From: Clostridia bacterium
GTDB lineage: Bacteria > Bacillota > Clostridia > Christensenellales > Aristaeellaceae
Reading direction: 5' to 3'
Assembly: GCA_017550745.1 (NCBI GenBank)
Contig: JAFZOG010000186.1
Location: forward strand, 1 to 33,346
DNA length: 33,346 nt
Shown: piece after piece, positions 16,774 through 24,970 of the stretch
How the letters are laid out: every line of letters begins with the position of its first letter
How positions within the stretch are numbered: the first letter of the stretch is position 1
Program-made: the position numbers and the translations under genes
Notes under the pieces: generated by a model
Database searches by the model: none
The model's input: only the letters and a program-made list of their open reading frames with translations
Told to the model about the DNA's origin: nothing

Positions 16774-18002
16774 AGCGATACTACCGCAGGCGCATCATCG
16801 CCTCCGCCATGATGGCGTTCCTGATCCTGCTGTTCGTCGTCATCGGGGGCATCCTGCTGTTCAGCTTTCTGCAGAGCGAACGCACCACCGACCAGACGGT
16901 GCAGCTTCTTCTGTCGCCCCCGGCGGCAGAGCAGCGGCCCTTCGGCGGCCGGGACTTTCCGGGCTTTATGGACAGCGCGCCGGGCCAGACGCCCCTCCTT
17001 TCCGCCTTCTATGAAATCGAGACCGACGCGGAGGGAAAGATCCTGCGGGCAGAGCTGCGGGGCTTTTCGGAGGATACGGACGCCGACATGCAGTCCTACG
17101 TGGACCGGATCTTTGCCCGGGGGAAGGACAGCGGCAAGCTGGACGCCTTTAAGTACGGCCGGGCGCAGGAAGAAAACGGCAATTACCGGGTGATCCTGGT
17201 GAACATCTCCATTCAGCTGGGCATGCTGTACGCCATGCTCAGAAGCGCCCTGATCATCGGCGCGGGGCTGTCGGTGCTGCTGCTGATCATCCTGCTGCCT
17301 GTGTCCTCCAAGGCGGCGGCGCTGATCCTGCAAAACATGGAAAAGCAAAAGCAGTTCATCACCGACGCGGGGCACGAGCTGAAAACCCCCGTGGCCGTCA
17401 TCCGCTCCAACCTGGACGTGATGGAGCTGCTGGACGGCAAGACCAAATGGAGCGGCAACATCCGCAGCCAGGTGGACCGGCTGGAGGGGCTGGTGAAGCA
17501 GCTGCTTCTTTTGGCCCGGCTGGACGAAAAGCAGTGGACGGGGAAGACCGAAATCATCGACCTGACCCATCTGCTGAAGGATGAAATGGATATCTACCGG
17601 GACGAGGCGGCGCAGCGGGAGCTGAAATTCTCCGCCGACATCGCGTCCGGCCTGCGGGTGACCGGCGACAGGGCCGCCCTGAGCCAGATGGTGCACGCCG
17701 TGATGGACAACGCCATGCAGTATACCCCCTCCGGCGGCAACGTGTGGGTGAAATGCGTCCGGGAGAAAAAGCAGCTCCGCTTTGACATTACCAACACCGT
17801 GGACACACTGCCCCAGATCCCCGCCGACCGCCTCACCGACCGCTTCACCCGCGGCGATACCGCCCGCTCCCGCAAGACCGGCGGCACCGGCATCGGCCTT
17901 TCCACCGCCAAGAGCGTGGCCGAAATGTGCCACGGCTCCATCGAAATCAAATACCTCACCGACACCATGTTTGAGGCGGTGATCCTGCTGCCCGCCGCGT
18001 GA
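16770..18002 (+). CDS. Sensor histidine kinase of the two-component system
   Basis: This 410-residue membrane kinase starts at the ATG overlapping the regulator stop, with GGAGGAG at 16758-16764. Transmembrane segments lie at about 9-33 and 149-175 and bracket an extracytosolic sensor region of about 115 residues with no recognised fold. The H-box is FITDAGHELKTPVAVIRSNL (phosphoacceptor His202). The ATPase domain shows the N-box MDNAMQYTP and the glycine box GGTGIGLSTAKSV. The F-box segment DRFTRGDTAR is also present. It is an HisKA-HATPase kinase of the EnvZ/VanS class. The signal is unknown; the neighbouring VTC/CotH operon suggests a surface or envelope cue. Palindromic repeat DNA follows the stop codon. 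Confidence 0.93.
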   Translation: MKRYYRRRIIASAMMAFLILLFVVIGGILLFSFLQSERTTDQTVQLLLSPPAAEQRPFGGRDFPGFMDSAPGQTPLLSAFYEIETDAEGKILRAELRGFSEDTDADMQSYVDRIFARGKDSGKLDAFKYGRAQEENGNYRVILVNISIQLGMLYAMLRSALIIGAGLSVLLLIILLPVSSKAAALILQNMEKQKQFITDAGHELKTPVAVIRSNLDVMELLDGKTKWSGNIRSQVDRLEGLVKQLLLLARLDEKQWTGKTEIIDLTHLLKDEMDIYRDEAAQRELKFSADIASGLRVTGDRAALSQMVHAVMDNAMQYTPSGGNVWVKCVREKKQLRFDITNTVDTLPQIPADRLTDRFTRGDTARSRKTGGTGIGLSTAKSVAEMCHGSIEIKYLTDTMFEAVILLPAA

Positions 18003-18009
18003 CAGAGGC

Positions 18010-18075
18010 TGTCGAAAAAGTATTTTCGACACCCTTCGAATGAAAATGGAATCGGGATTCCTTTTTCATTCGAAG
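18010..18075. repeat. Palindromic intergenic repeat, copy 2, with a preceding hairpin
   Basis: A 9-bp hairpin, TGTCGAAAA (18010-18018) with TTTTCGACA (18023-18031), is followed by an inverted repeat of about 20 bp (18034-18053 with 18056-18075) with one mismatch. The second palindrome matches the one at 5748-5783. It starts 8 bases after the kinase stop and lies between the two-component genes and the VTC operon promoter, so it could separate the two transcripts. Confidence 0.8.
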
Positions 18076-18138
18076 CTTCCAAAGGGTTTTTCGGCAATCT
18101 GAAATGTGCTGAAAAACTCTTTTATTTTTTTGCCGATC

Positions 18139-18170
18139 TTAAGACTCTCATAAGGAAGGCCCTTTACAAT
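18139..18170 (+). promoter_or_regulatory. Direct-repeat operator and promoter of the VTC-DUF4956-CotH operon
   Basis: TTAAG (18139-18143) and ATAAG (18150-18154) form an 11-base-period direct repeat within a 17-base block that matches 16029-16045 at 15 positions. TACAAT (18165-18170), a good -10, begins nine bases after the block, and the expected -35 position has no consensus match. The arrangement fits activation by the OmpR-type regulator encoded upstream. The transcript would start near 18177. Confidence 0.65.
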
Positions 18171-18206
18171 CAAGCCATCCTCACGGAAGGAGAGAAACGA
18201 ACGGCC

Positions 18207-18878
18207 ATGGATTATCGGCATGAAATCAAGCACTACATCACGGCGGCGGACGCCACGGCCATCCGGCAGAACCTGTCCGCAGTGGCTTCCATCGACGTCC
18301 ACGCGCAGAAGGAAGGGTGCTACCGGATCCGCAGCCTGTACTTTGACGATCTGAACAACACCGCCCTGTGGGAAAAGCTGGACGGGGTGAACGAGCGGCG
18401 CAAGTTCCGCATCCGGTATTACAACGACGACCTGTCCTACATCATGCTGGAATGCAAGGTGAAGCGGGACAACGTGGGCTGCAAGCTCCAGGAAAGGCTG
18501 ACGGAGGATGAGCTCCGCCGCATCATGGCGGGGGACATCGGCTGGCTGGTCTCCAGCGGGCGGCCGCTGCTGGCAGTGCTGTATGTGGAGATGAAGACAA
18601 AGGGCTTAAAGCCCAAATGCGTGGTGGAATACATGCGCGTGCCCTTCGTGTACGGCCCGGGCAACGTGCGCGTGACCATCGACTGGAACATCCGCACCGG
18701 CCCCCCCGGGCAGTTCATGGATCCCAAGGGCCTGACGCTGCCGGTGGAAAACAATCCCATGCTGCTGGAAGTCAAGTGGGACGAATACCTGCCGGGCATC
18801 ATCCGCCGGGCCACCGCGCTGAAAAGCCGCGGCCCCACCGCGTTTTCCAAGTACGCCGCGTGCAGGGTGTACGGGTAA
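18207..18878 (+). CDS. VTC-domain protein (polyphosphate polymerase-like)
   Basis: This 223-residue cytosolic protein has the VTC/CYTH-like tunnel fold. It carries the opening YRHEIKHYI, RSLYFDD, RRKFRIRYY, LECKVK, VEMKTK, CVVEYMR and the closing LLEVKWDEYLP. These alternating Lys/Arg and Glu residues line the nucleotide and polyphosphate tunnel in the yeast Vtc4 family, which makes polyphosphate from ATP. Bacterial members are mostly uncharacterised. It is first in a three-gene operon with DUF4956 and CotH, a recurrent bacterial grouping. GGAAGGAGAG at 18184-18193 lies 13 bases from the ATG, slightly long. Enzyme activity is inferred from the fold, and the protein could also be a nucleotide or phosphate sensor. 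Confidence 0.88.
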   Translation: MDYRHEIKHYITAADATAIRQNLSAVASIDVHAQKEGCYRIRSLYFDDLNNTALWEKLDGVNERRKFRIRYYNDDLSYIMLECKVKRDNVGCKLQERLTEDELRRIMAGDIGWLVSSGRPLLAVLYVEMKTKGLKPKCVVEYMRVPFVYGPGNVRVTIDWNIRTGPPGQFMDPKGLTLPVENNPMLLEVKWDEYLPGIIRRATALKSRGPTAFSKYAACRVYG

Positions 18879-18925
18879 ACAGCTTTCAACCATAAAACGA
18901 TCAAAAAGAATTGGAGGATTCGACC

Positions 18926-19597
18926 ATGACTTTTAACGATATTTTCAAGTCCAGCTACCTGGAGAATGTGACCGCCGTTTCCCTGCCCGATATGGCGCTG
19001 GCCCTGGCGCTGAGCTTCTGCCTGGGGCTGTTCATTTACTTCGTGTACAAAAAGACCTACTCCGGCGTCATGTTCAGCCGCACCTTCGGCGGCTCCCTGG
19101 TGGCCATGACGATGATCACCACCATGGTCATCCTGGCCGTCACCTCCAACGTGGTTTTGTCCCTGGGCATGGTGGGCGCCCTGTCCATCGTGCGTTTCCG
19201 CACCGCCATCAAGGAGCCCATGGACATCGCCTTCCTCTTCTGGGCCATCGCGGGCGGCATCGTGCTGGCGGCGGGCATGCTTCCCCTGGCCATCGTGGGC
19301 AGCATCATCATCGGCCTGATCATGATCGTGTTCTGCAACCGGAAAACCGTTGAAAAGCCCTTCATCGCCGTCATCACCTGCGAGAACGCCGAAGCTGAAA
19401 ACAAGGTGACCCAGTACCTGAACAGCCAGGTGAAAAAGGCCGTCGTGAAGAGCAAGAGCGCCCAGAAGGGCAACATCGAGCTGAGCTACGAGGTTTCCCT
19501 CAAGAGCGACGACACCGGCTTCATCACCAATCTGTCCGATATGGAAGGCGTGGGCAGCGCCGTGCTGGTGAGCTATAACGGCGATTACATGGGGTGA
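18926..19597 (+). CDS. DUF4956 integral membrane protein
   Basis: This 223-residue protein has about four hydrophobic segments in residues 25-140. The hallmark stretch GALSIVRFRTAIKEPMDIAF lies between helices 2 and 3. A soluble C-terminal domain of about 75 residues (ENAEAENKVTQYL ... MEGVGSAVLVSYNGDYMG) resembles a small alpha/beta ferredoxin-like fold, as in MgtC-type membrane proteins. Function is unknown. Its constant company with VTC and CotH genes suggests a membrane channel or scaffold for the same process. ATG 18926 has GGAGG at 18913-18917; an upstream TTG at 18911 would place that site inside the gene. The stop touches the next start (TGATG). Confidence 0.88.
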   Translation: MTFNDIFKSSYLENVTAVSLPDMALALALSFCLGLFIYFVYKKTYSGVMFSRTFGGSLVAMTMITTMVILAVTSNVVLSLGMVGALSIVRFRTAIKEPMDIAFLFWAIAGGIVLAAGMLPLAIVGSIIIGLIMIVFCNRKTVEKPFIAVITCENAEAENKVTQYLNSQVKKAVVKSKSAQKGNIELSYEVSLKSDDTGFITNLSDMEGVGSAVLVSYNGDYMG

Positions 19598-21897
19598 TGG
19601 ACATGCTGAAAAGCAAAGCCATTGACCGGATCGGGTGCATCGCCCTGGCCGTGATGCTGGCGCTGACCTGCGTCGTTTGGGCGGGCAAAGCCTCCGCCGG
19701 CAGGCAGACCACCGTGACCGTGGGGTATGAAGGGCTGTTTGACCAGAGCTATGTGCATACCATCGACATCGAGATGGACGACTGGGACACCTTCATCGCC
19801 AACGCCACTCAGGAAGCCTACACCGAATGCAACGTGACCATCGACGGGGAAAAGATCTCCAACGTGGGCATCCGCGGCAAGGGCAACACGTCCCTTTCCT
19901 CCGTGTCCTCCATGGGCAGCCAGAAGTATTCCTTCAAGATCGAGTTCAACCAGTACGTGAAGGGCAAGACCTATAAGGGCCTGGATAAGCTGAGCCTGAA
20001 CAACCTGATCTACGACAGCACCATGATGAAGGACTACCTGGCTTACACCCTGATGGCCCGGGCAGGCGTGCCCTCGCCCCTGTGCAGCTACATCCAGGTC
20101 ACCGTCAACGGCGAGCCCTGGGGCCTGTACCTGGCGGTGGAAGGCGTGGAAGACGGCTTCATGGAGCGCAACAACATGACCACCGGCGAGCTGTATAAAC
20201 CCGACAGCATGAGCTTCGGCGGCGGCCGCGGCAACGGGCGCGACTTTGACTTTGACCAGTTCCGCGTGAAAGAGGACGAGGACGAAGCCGGTTCTGAATC
20301 CACGGAAACCGGCGGCGGGGAAACCGCGGCGCAGCAGCCCCAAACCCAGCAGGATGATTTCGGCGGTTCCTCCGGCGCTTCCTTCGGCGGGCAGATGCCC
20401 GAAGGGTTCTCCATGCCCGAAGGGATGACCGTGCCGGAGAACGGGCAGGGCTTCTCCATGCCCGAGGGCATGACCTTGCCGGAAGGCTTCCAGGCCCCGG
20501 AGAGCACGGAAGAAACAGCCGACTCTTCTGACCGGCGCGGCCCCGGCGGATTCGAAATGCCCACCAATATGAACTTCAATATCGGCGGCGGCATGTTCAA
20601 CTTCGGCATGGGCAGCAGCGACGTGAAGCTGCAATACATCGACGACGATCCGGACAGCTATTCCAATATCTTCAACAACGCCAAGACGGACGTGAGCAAG
20701 CGGGACAAGGCCCGCCTGATCGAAACCCTGAAAACCCTGAACAGCGACAGCGCCCAGGACGCCGTATATACCGATGAGGTGATCTCCTATCTGGCGGTGC
20801 ATGACTTCCTCCAGAACGGCGACAGCTACACCGGCATGATGGTGCACAACTACTATCTCTATGAGGAAGACGGCAAGCTGGCCATCATCCCCTGGGACTA
20901 CAACCTGGCCTTTGGCGGCATGAGCGGGGCAGACGCCTCCTCCACCGTCAACAGCCCCATCGACAACCCGGTCAGCAACGGAACCGGCACCGACCGGCCC
21001 CTCATCAGCTGGATCCTGACGGATGAGGAAGCATTGGAGAAATACCACGCGGTCTACAGCCAGTTCATCGCGGACACGGTGGAAAGCGGCTGGCTGGCCG
21101 GCGAAATCACCCGGGTTTCCGAAATGATCCGTTCCTATGTGGAAGCGGACGAAAACAGCTTCTACACCGTGGAAGAATTTGACACGGGCATTGAAAACCT
21201 GCAGGCGTACTGCGCGCTGCGCGGCGAAAGCGTGCGCGGCCAGCTGGAGGGAACCATTCCTTCCACTTCCAGCGGGCAGAGGGCCGATTCCTCCGCGCTG
21301 GTCGACCCGGGCGACCTGAGCATCAGCGCCATGGGCTCCATGAACAGCGGCAATGGCGGCGGCGGCTTTGGCGGAGGCGGCTTCGGCGGCGGAATGCCGT
21401 CCATGCCCAGCGGCGGCTTCTCCATGCCCTCCGGCACCCAGATGCCCACGCAGGGCGGCACGGAAGGGCAGACCTCTGAGAATCCCTTCGGCGGCAGCGA
21501 CGGCGGGCAGTCCAGCGGCGCTCCCGCCGCCCAGCAGGATACAGCTGCCGGAGCAGACGGCCAATTCCCCGGCAGCCAGGGAAGCCCGGCAGGAACCGAA
21601 GAGCAAGGAAAGACAACGGATGCCCAGGCAGAGACAGGGGAAACCGTGACGCAGACAGCGGAAACCGAAAGCCAGGCGGAGCCCGCCGAAACGGAAGACC
21701 CGGCGAAATCCGGGGACGCGCGGACGGATTCCGGAAGAAGCCGCGGCGGTTTCAATCGGGAAGACTTCAACTTTGACCCCAATTTCCAGGCATCCCAAGC
21801 CAACAGCGGCATGTCCTGGGTCACCTTCGGCATCTATGCCGCCGCGCTGATCCTGGCCATCCTCCTGGTGGCCCGGGCGCCGGGGAAAGAAAACTGA
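19597..21897 (+). CDS. CotH-family kinase-like protein with split domain and C-terminal membrane helix
   Basis: This protein has about 766 residues. An N-terminal signal anchor (about 11-32) precedes a CotH domain in two parts. Part one (about 45-210) has VGIRGKGNTSL, KYSFKIEFN, LDKLSLNN and GLYLAVEGVEDGF. Part two (about 345-480) has LQYIDDDP, FLQNGDSYTGMMVHNYYLY and IPWDYNLAFGG (Asp about 434, the metal/catalytic position). Between them lies an acidic, Gln-rich insert with repeated MPEG(F/M) units. The C-terminal region is Gly/Ser/Pro-rich (GGGFGGG, MPSMPSGG), then Glu/Thr-rich, ending in a transmembrane helix (about 738-760) and a short basic tail. Spore-coat CotH of Bacillus is a protein kinase. 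This version is predicted on the outer face and could modify surface proteins or its own tails. ATG 19597 overlaps the preceding stop; ATG 19603 is possible. Confidence 0.9.
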   Translation: MDMLKSKAIDRIGCIALAVMLALTCVVWAGKASAGRQTTVTVGYEGLFDQSYVHTIDIEMDDWDTFIANATQEAYTECNVTIDGEKISNVGIRGKGNTSLSSVSSMGSQKYSFKIEFNQYVKGKTYKGLDKLSLNNLIYDSTMMKDYLAYTLMARAGVPSPLCSYIQVTVNGEPWGLYLAVEGVEDGFMERNNMTTGELYKPDSMSFGGGRGNGRDFDFDQFRVKEDEDEAGSESTETGGGETAAQQPQTQQDDFGGSSGASFGGQMPEGFSMPEGMTVPENGQGFSMPEGMTLPEGFQAPESTEETADSSDRRGPGGFEMPTNMNFNIGGGMFNFGMGSSDVKLQYIDDDPDSYSNIFNNAKTDVSKRDKARLIETLKTLNSDSAQDAVYTDEVISYLAVHDFLQNGDSYTGMMVHNYYLYEEDGKLAIIPWDYNLAFGGMSGADASSTVNSPIDNPVSNGTGTDRPLISWILTDEEALEKYHAVYSQFIADTVESGWLAGEITRVSEMIRSYVEADENSFYTVEEFDTGIENLQAYCALRGESVRGQLEGTIPSTSSGQRADSSALVDPGDLSISAMGSMNSGNGGGGFGGGGFGGGMPSMPSGGFSMPSGTQMPTQGGTEGQTSENPFGGSDGGQSSGAPAAQQDTAAGADGQFPGSQGSPAGTEEQGKTTDAQAETGETVTQTAETESQAEPAETEDPAKSGDARTDSGRSRGGFNREDFNFDPNFQASQANSGMSWVTFGIYAAALILAILLVARAPGKEN

Positions 21898-21913
21898 TTT
21901 CATTTGAACAACA

Positions 21914-21957
21914 AACCGGAGCGGAAACGCCTGCCACGGCATCCGCTCCGGTTTTTT
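21914..21957. terminator. Terminator between the CotH gene and the convergent reductase gene
   Basis: AACCGGAGCGGA (21914-21925) pairs over 12 bp with TCCGCTCCGGTT (21942-21953), and TTTTTT follows at 21952-21957. The gene on the other strand ends at 22002, so the hairpin may serve both directions, although the minus-strand T-run is interrupted. Confidence 0.88.
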
Positions 21958-22001
21958 CCCGCTGCCCTTGGTTTCATTCTATCGCGGCGCCCTGTATCAG
22001 G

Positions 22002-23138
22002 TCAGTCCGCGTTCAGCTCCCCCCAGGCCCGCTGAAGGCCGTCGATGATGTTCAGGTGCTGGGGGCAGGCCGCTTCGCACGCGCCGCAGGCGATACATTT
22101 GTCCGCGCCGTGATCGTTCCGCTTGATCTGGCTGAAGCCCCAATCCGTTTTGGGATCCGTATTGTACAGGGAAACCTGGTTCCACGCGGAAAAGACGCCG
22201 GGGATGTTCACGCCGTTGGGGCAGGGCATGCAGTAGCGGCAGCCGGTGCAGCCGATCTTGGTGCGGCTGAGATAGGCGGCCCGCACGTCGTCCATGAGCT
22301 TTAATTCCTCCGCGCCCATGATGCCCGGCGCCACGGTGTCGAAGATGCGCAGGTTTTCCTCGATCTGCTCCTTTTCGTTGCAGCCGGACAGCACCACCGA
22401 AACCTCCGGGTGATTGCACAGCCACCGGAAGGCCCACTCCACGGCGGAGCGCTTCACCGGGAAAGCGTCGTAGAGCGCCTGCACGTTATCCGGCGCTTTG
22501 GCCAGCCTGCCGCCCAGCAGCCCTTCCATGATGACCACGGGAATGCCCTTGCCGCCCGCCAGCTCCAGGCCCCTGGTGCCCGCCTGGTTGTTGATGTCCA
22601 TGAAGTTGTACTGGATCTGCACCATGTCCCAGTCCCAGTCGTTGAGGATATATTCAAACTGGTCGTAGGGGCCGTGGAAGGAAAAGCACTTATAGCGGAT
22701 CCTGCCCGCTTTTTTCATGTCGTCAAAGAAGGCGGGGGCGCCGATGGCCTTGAAGCCCTCCCACTTTTCCCTGTTGATGCCGTGCATCAGATAAAAATCG
22801 ATGTGGTCGGTCTGCAGCTTTTCCAATTCTTCCTTTAGCAGGGCTTCCATGCTGGCCCGGTCGTACACGGCCTCGAAGGGCATTTTGGTGGCGATGGTCA
22901 CCTTATCGCGGTAGCCGTCCCGGAGGGCCTTGCCCAGCACGGTTTCGGAGGTCTTGTTCAGGTACACGTAAGCGGTGTCCAGATACGTCACGCCGCCGTC
23001 GATGGCCTTGCGGATCAGGGAAATCGCTTTCTGCTCGTCGATCACGCTGTCCCCGGAGGCCGCGCCGTTAAAGCGCATGCAGCCCAGGCCGAAAGCCGAG
23101 GTTTGGATGCCCAGTTTTCCCATGGTGCGATACTTCAT
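22002..23138 (-). CDS. Aldo/keto reductase with C-terminal 4Fe-4S ferredoxin domain
   Basis: This 378-residue cytosolic oxidoreductase has an N-terminal AKR barrel with LGLGCMRFNG-type opening, DTAYVYLNKTSE (Asp/Tyr of the catalytic tetrad), TKMPF (Lys) and FYLMHGIN (His). The C-terminal part carries two cysteine clusters, CTGCRYCMPCP and CIACGACEAACP, expected to bind two 4Fe-4S clusters. This fusion is common in anaerobes; substrates are mostly unknown and the electron donor may be ferredoxin or NAD(P)H. ATG 23138 is chosen because an AGGAGG-type site lies eight bases upstream on the minus strand; an in-frame start at 23201 lies within the preceding gene. It is last in a three-gene minus-strand unit, 29 bases after the nucleotidyltransferase-like gene. 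Confidence 0.93.
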   Translation of the reverse strand: MKYRTMGKLGIQTSAFGLGCMRFNGAASGDSVIDEQKAISLIRKAIDGGVTYLDTAYVYLNKTSETVLGKALRDGYRDKVTIATKMPFEAVYDRASMEALLKEELEKLQTDHIDFYLMHGINREKWEGFKAIGAPAFFDDMKKAGRIRYKCFSFHGPYDQFEYILNDWDWDMVQIQYNFMDINNQAGTRGLELAGGKGIPVVIMEGLLGGRLAKAPDNVQALYDAFPVKRSAVEWAFRWLCNHPEVSVVLSGCNEKEQIEENLRIFDTVAPGIMGAEELKLMDDVRAAYLSRTKIGCTGCRYCMPCPNGVNIPGVFSAWNQVSLYNTDPKTDWGFSQIKRNDHGADKCIACGACEAACPQHLNIIDGLQRAWGELNAD

Positions 23139-23167
23139 TTGTCTCTTCCTCCTGTTTCCTTGGGGCG

Positions 23168-23935
23168 TCATAGGCGGACGCCGATCATCTCCGCAAAGCA
23201 TCTGTTCAGGGCGGACCAGTCCGGGTTCCTGTCGTCGGGTAAGGAGCGGCTGATGGTTCTCTGGTTTTCCAGCTCCGTTTGGATGAAATCCCTTACGGCG
23301 GGGATGTGGGGGAGGTATTCTCCCTCGGTGGTGGCCTTCTTCTTCTCCAGCAGCTCGCCGATGGCGGCCCGGAGGGCGGGGGCCATGTCCATTTTCAGCA
23401 GGTCGTCAAACAGCACGGGGGGCGGGCAGTGGTACCGCTCGATGTACTGCGCGGCAAGCAGCGGGCGCAGGGCGTAGAAATACTTCTTGTACCGCACGGT
23501 GTCCTGGGTCAGGTGATCCGCCCAGGTGTTCATGGCGATGCCGAAATAGTGGTGCACCGCGGATTTTTCCGAAAAGTAACCGTTGGCCACCTTGCGGACG
23601 GTGTCCCATTCAGGGGTGGTGCGGTACACCACGGGGGAGCCGCTCCACTCGTAGAGCGTGGCGTTTCCCCGGCCAAACTGCTTCATGGCCTTGCGCAGGT
23701 CCCAGCCGTTGATATCCAGCACCTCGTCCAGCTGCCATTCGATCACGTCCCGGGGCTCGTCCAGGCGCAGGTAGTCCGCCCTGGGCATCACGTACACGAA
23801 CCGCACGTCATAATCGCTGTCCGGGGAGGCAAAGCCCCAGGCGCGGCTGCCCGACTCCACGGCGTGCAGCACCCGCGCCCCGTATTTTTCCTCGATCTTT
23901 TTCAGTTCTTCCAGGATGATTTCTTTCATATTCAT
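23168..23935 (-). CDS. Predicted nucleotidyltransferase (YcgL/COG3541-like), second of a pair
   Basis: This 255-residue protein has a polymerase-beta-type nucleotidyltransferase core near the N-terminus: ESGSRAWGFASPDSDYDVRF, a GS...S-D-x-D motif with two metal-binding acidic residues. The downstream acidic strand WQLDEVLDI may supply the third. The rest is helical. Related proteins are annotated only as predicted nucleotidyltransferases and occur in bacteria and phages. Substrates are unknown; nucleotide transfer to RNA, protein or a small molecule is possible. ATG 23935 overlaps the upstream stop by four bases, so the pair is translationally coupled. An alternative ATG lies two codons downstream at 23929. 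It is not a close copy of its partner, since only the core motif is shared. Confidence 0.85.
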   Translation of the reverse strand: MNMKEIILEELKKIEEKYGARVLHAVESGSRAWGFASPDSDYDVRFVYVMPRADYLRLDEPRDVIEWQLDEVLDINGWDLRKAMKQFGRGNATLYEWSGSPVVYRTTPEWDTVRKVANGYFSEKSAVHHYFGIAMNTWADHLTQDTVRYKKYFYALRPLLAAQYIERYHCPPPVLFDDLLKMDMAPALRAAIGELLEKKKATTEGEYLPHIPAVRDFIQTELENQRTISRSLPDDRNPDWSALNRCFAEMIGVRL

Positions 23936-24954
23936 ACTTGCTCCCTCACCGCCTGCCGGTTGATATGCTCCACGAAAGCCCCCACTTTGTCCAGATCCGG
24001 CTCGTCGGGCAGGGTGGTTTCTTTCGCGGCTTCCCGGAAGCGGTTTTCGTATTCGTCCAGAATTTCATAAAAGGCGGGATCCAGCGTGCCGTCCGCAAGC
24101 ATGTATTCCCCGTTGCGGATCTTCATCAGCAGCGGCAGCTCCTGCTGGCGGCAGATGACGATCCTGTGCTCCTTTAGGATGTCGATCGCCGTCATGAGCA
24201 GGCGGATCAGGTGCATGGCGTGCTTGTTCAGGTGGTTCTCGTCCTTCTTGCGGTTCCGCTGGCCGATCCTGTCGTAATCCCGCACCACGTTGCGCAGGGT
24301 ATCCAGCACGCTGTTGTAATCCCGCAGGGGCAGGTGCTGATAGCTGGCGTCCACGAAGATTTCCGTGTCCATCTGAGGCGTCACGGCCCGGTCGATATAC
24401 AGCCGGATGGCGCCCTGGCCCACCCGGGGATTCCTGCGGTTGAAATCGTCCATGGCGTTCTGCACGGAATGCAGGATGTGCTTTTCCCGGTCGGCCTGCG
24501 GCAGGGCGTCCCGGGCGATGGCATTCTGCAGGCGGCGCAGCTGGGCGCTGGCGTAGCCGCCGAAGGCCTTGATGGCGCGCTTGGAGAGGAACAGCTCCTG
24601 GTTTTTCAGCAGTTCTTCCCCCAGGGGCGTCATGACCATATATTTTTCCCGGGGCAGGCCCAGGATCTCGCAGCTGTTGGGATTGCATTCCAGCAGCAGC
24701 TTCACCAGCTTGCAAAAGCCGTACACCACGGTGTCCGTCTTTTCGTCCACGTACTGCTCGAATTCCGTCAGGCCCAGCAGGTCGGAAGGCCGCTGCATCG
24801 CCACGCCGCGGAAATCCACGTCGCTGCCCTCCCGGTTGGTGCCGTACCCGTAGCTGCCGGACAGGCCCAGCAGCATGACGCGGCTGCCCAGGTGCTCGTT
24901 TTCCCGCAGAAAGGAATAGTCGCCGCTTTGGAGTAACTGCTCAAAATCAGGCAT
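23932..24954 (-). CDS. Predicted nucleotidyltransferase (COG3541-like), first of a pair
   Basis: This 340-residue protein has a nucleotidyltransferase core LLGLSGSYGYGTNREGSDVD (about residues 28-47) with the GS-x10-D-x-D arrangement, then a long helical region rich in charged residues. Motifs VYGFCKLVKLLLECNPN and KHAMHLIRLL recall the same predicted nucleotidyltransferase family as the downstream gene. The start ATG 24954 has GAGGT six bases upstream. The consensus promoter at 24971-24999 gives a leader of only about 10 bases, so the ribosome site sits at the very 5' end of the mRNA. The gene leads a unit with the second nucleotidyltransferase (4-base overlap) and the aldo/keto reductase. 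A phage-defence or toxin-antitoxin role is conceivable but unsupported here. Confidence 0.85.
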   Translation of the reverse strand: MPDFEQLLQSGDYSFLRENEHLGSRVMLLGLSGSYGYGTNREGSDVDFRGVAMQRPSDLLGLTEFEQYVDEKTDTVVYGFCKLVKLLLECNPNSCEILGLPREKYMVMTPLGEELLKNQELFLSKRAIKAFGGYASAQLRRLQNAIARDALPQADREKHILHSVQNAMDDFNRRNPRVGQGAIRLYIDRAVTPQMDTEIFVDASYQHLPLRDYNSVLDTLRNVVRDYDRIGQRNRKKDENHLNKHAMHLIRLLMTAIDILKEHRIVICRQQELPLLMKIRNGEYMLADGTLDPAFYEILDEYENRFREAAKETTLPDEPDLDKVGAFVEHINRQAVREQV

Positions 24955-24970
24955 ACGCTTACCTCTGTTT

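Noticed and set aside
23168-24954. Toxin-antitoxin or phage-defence module
   Set aside because: Only predicted nucleotidyltransferase folds are visible, with no antitoxin-like DNA-binding partner or defence gene neighbours.
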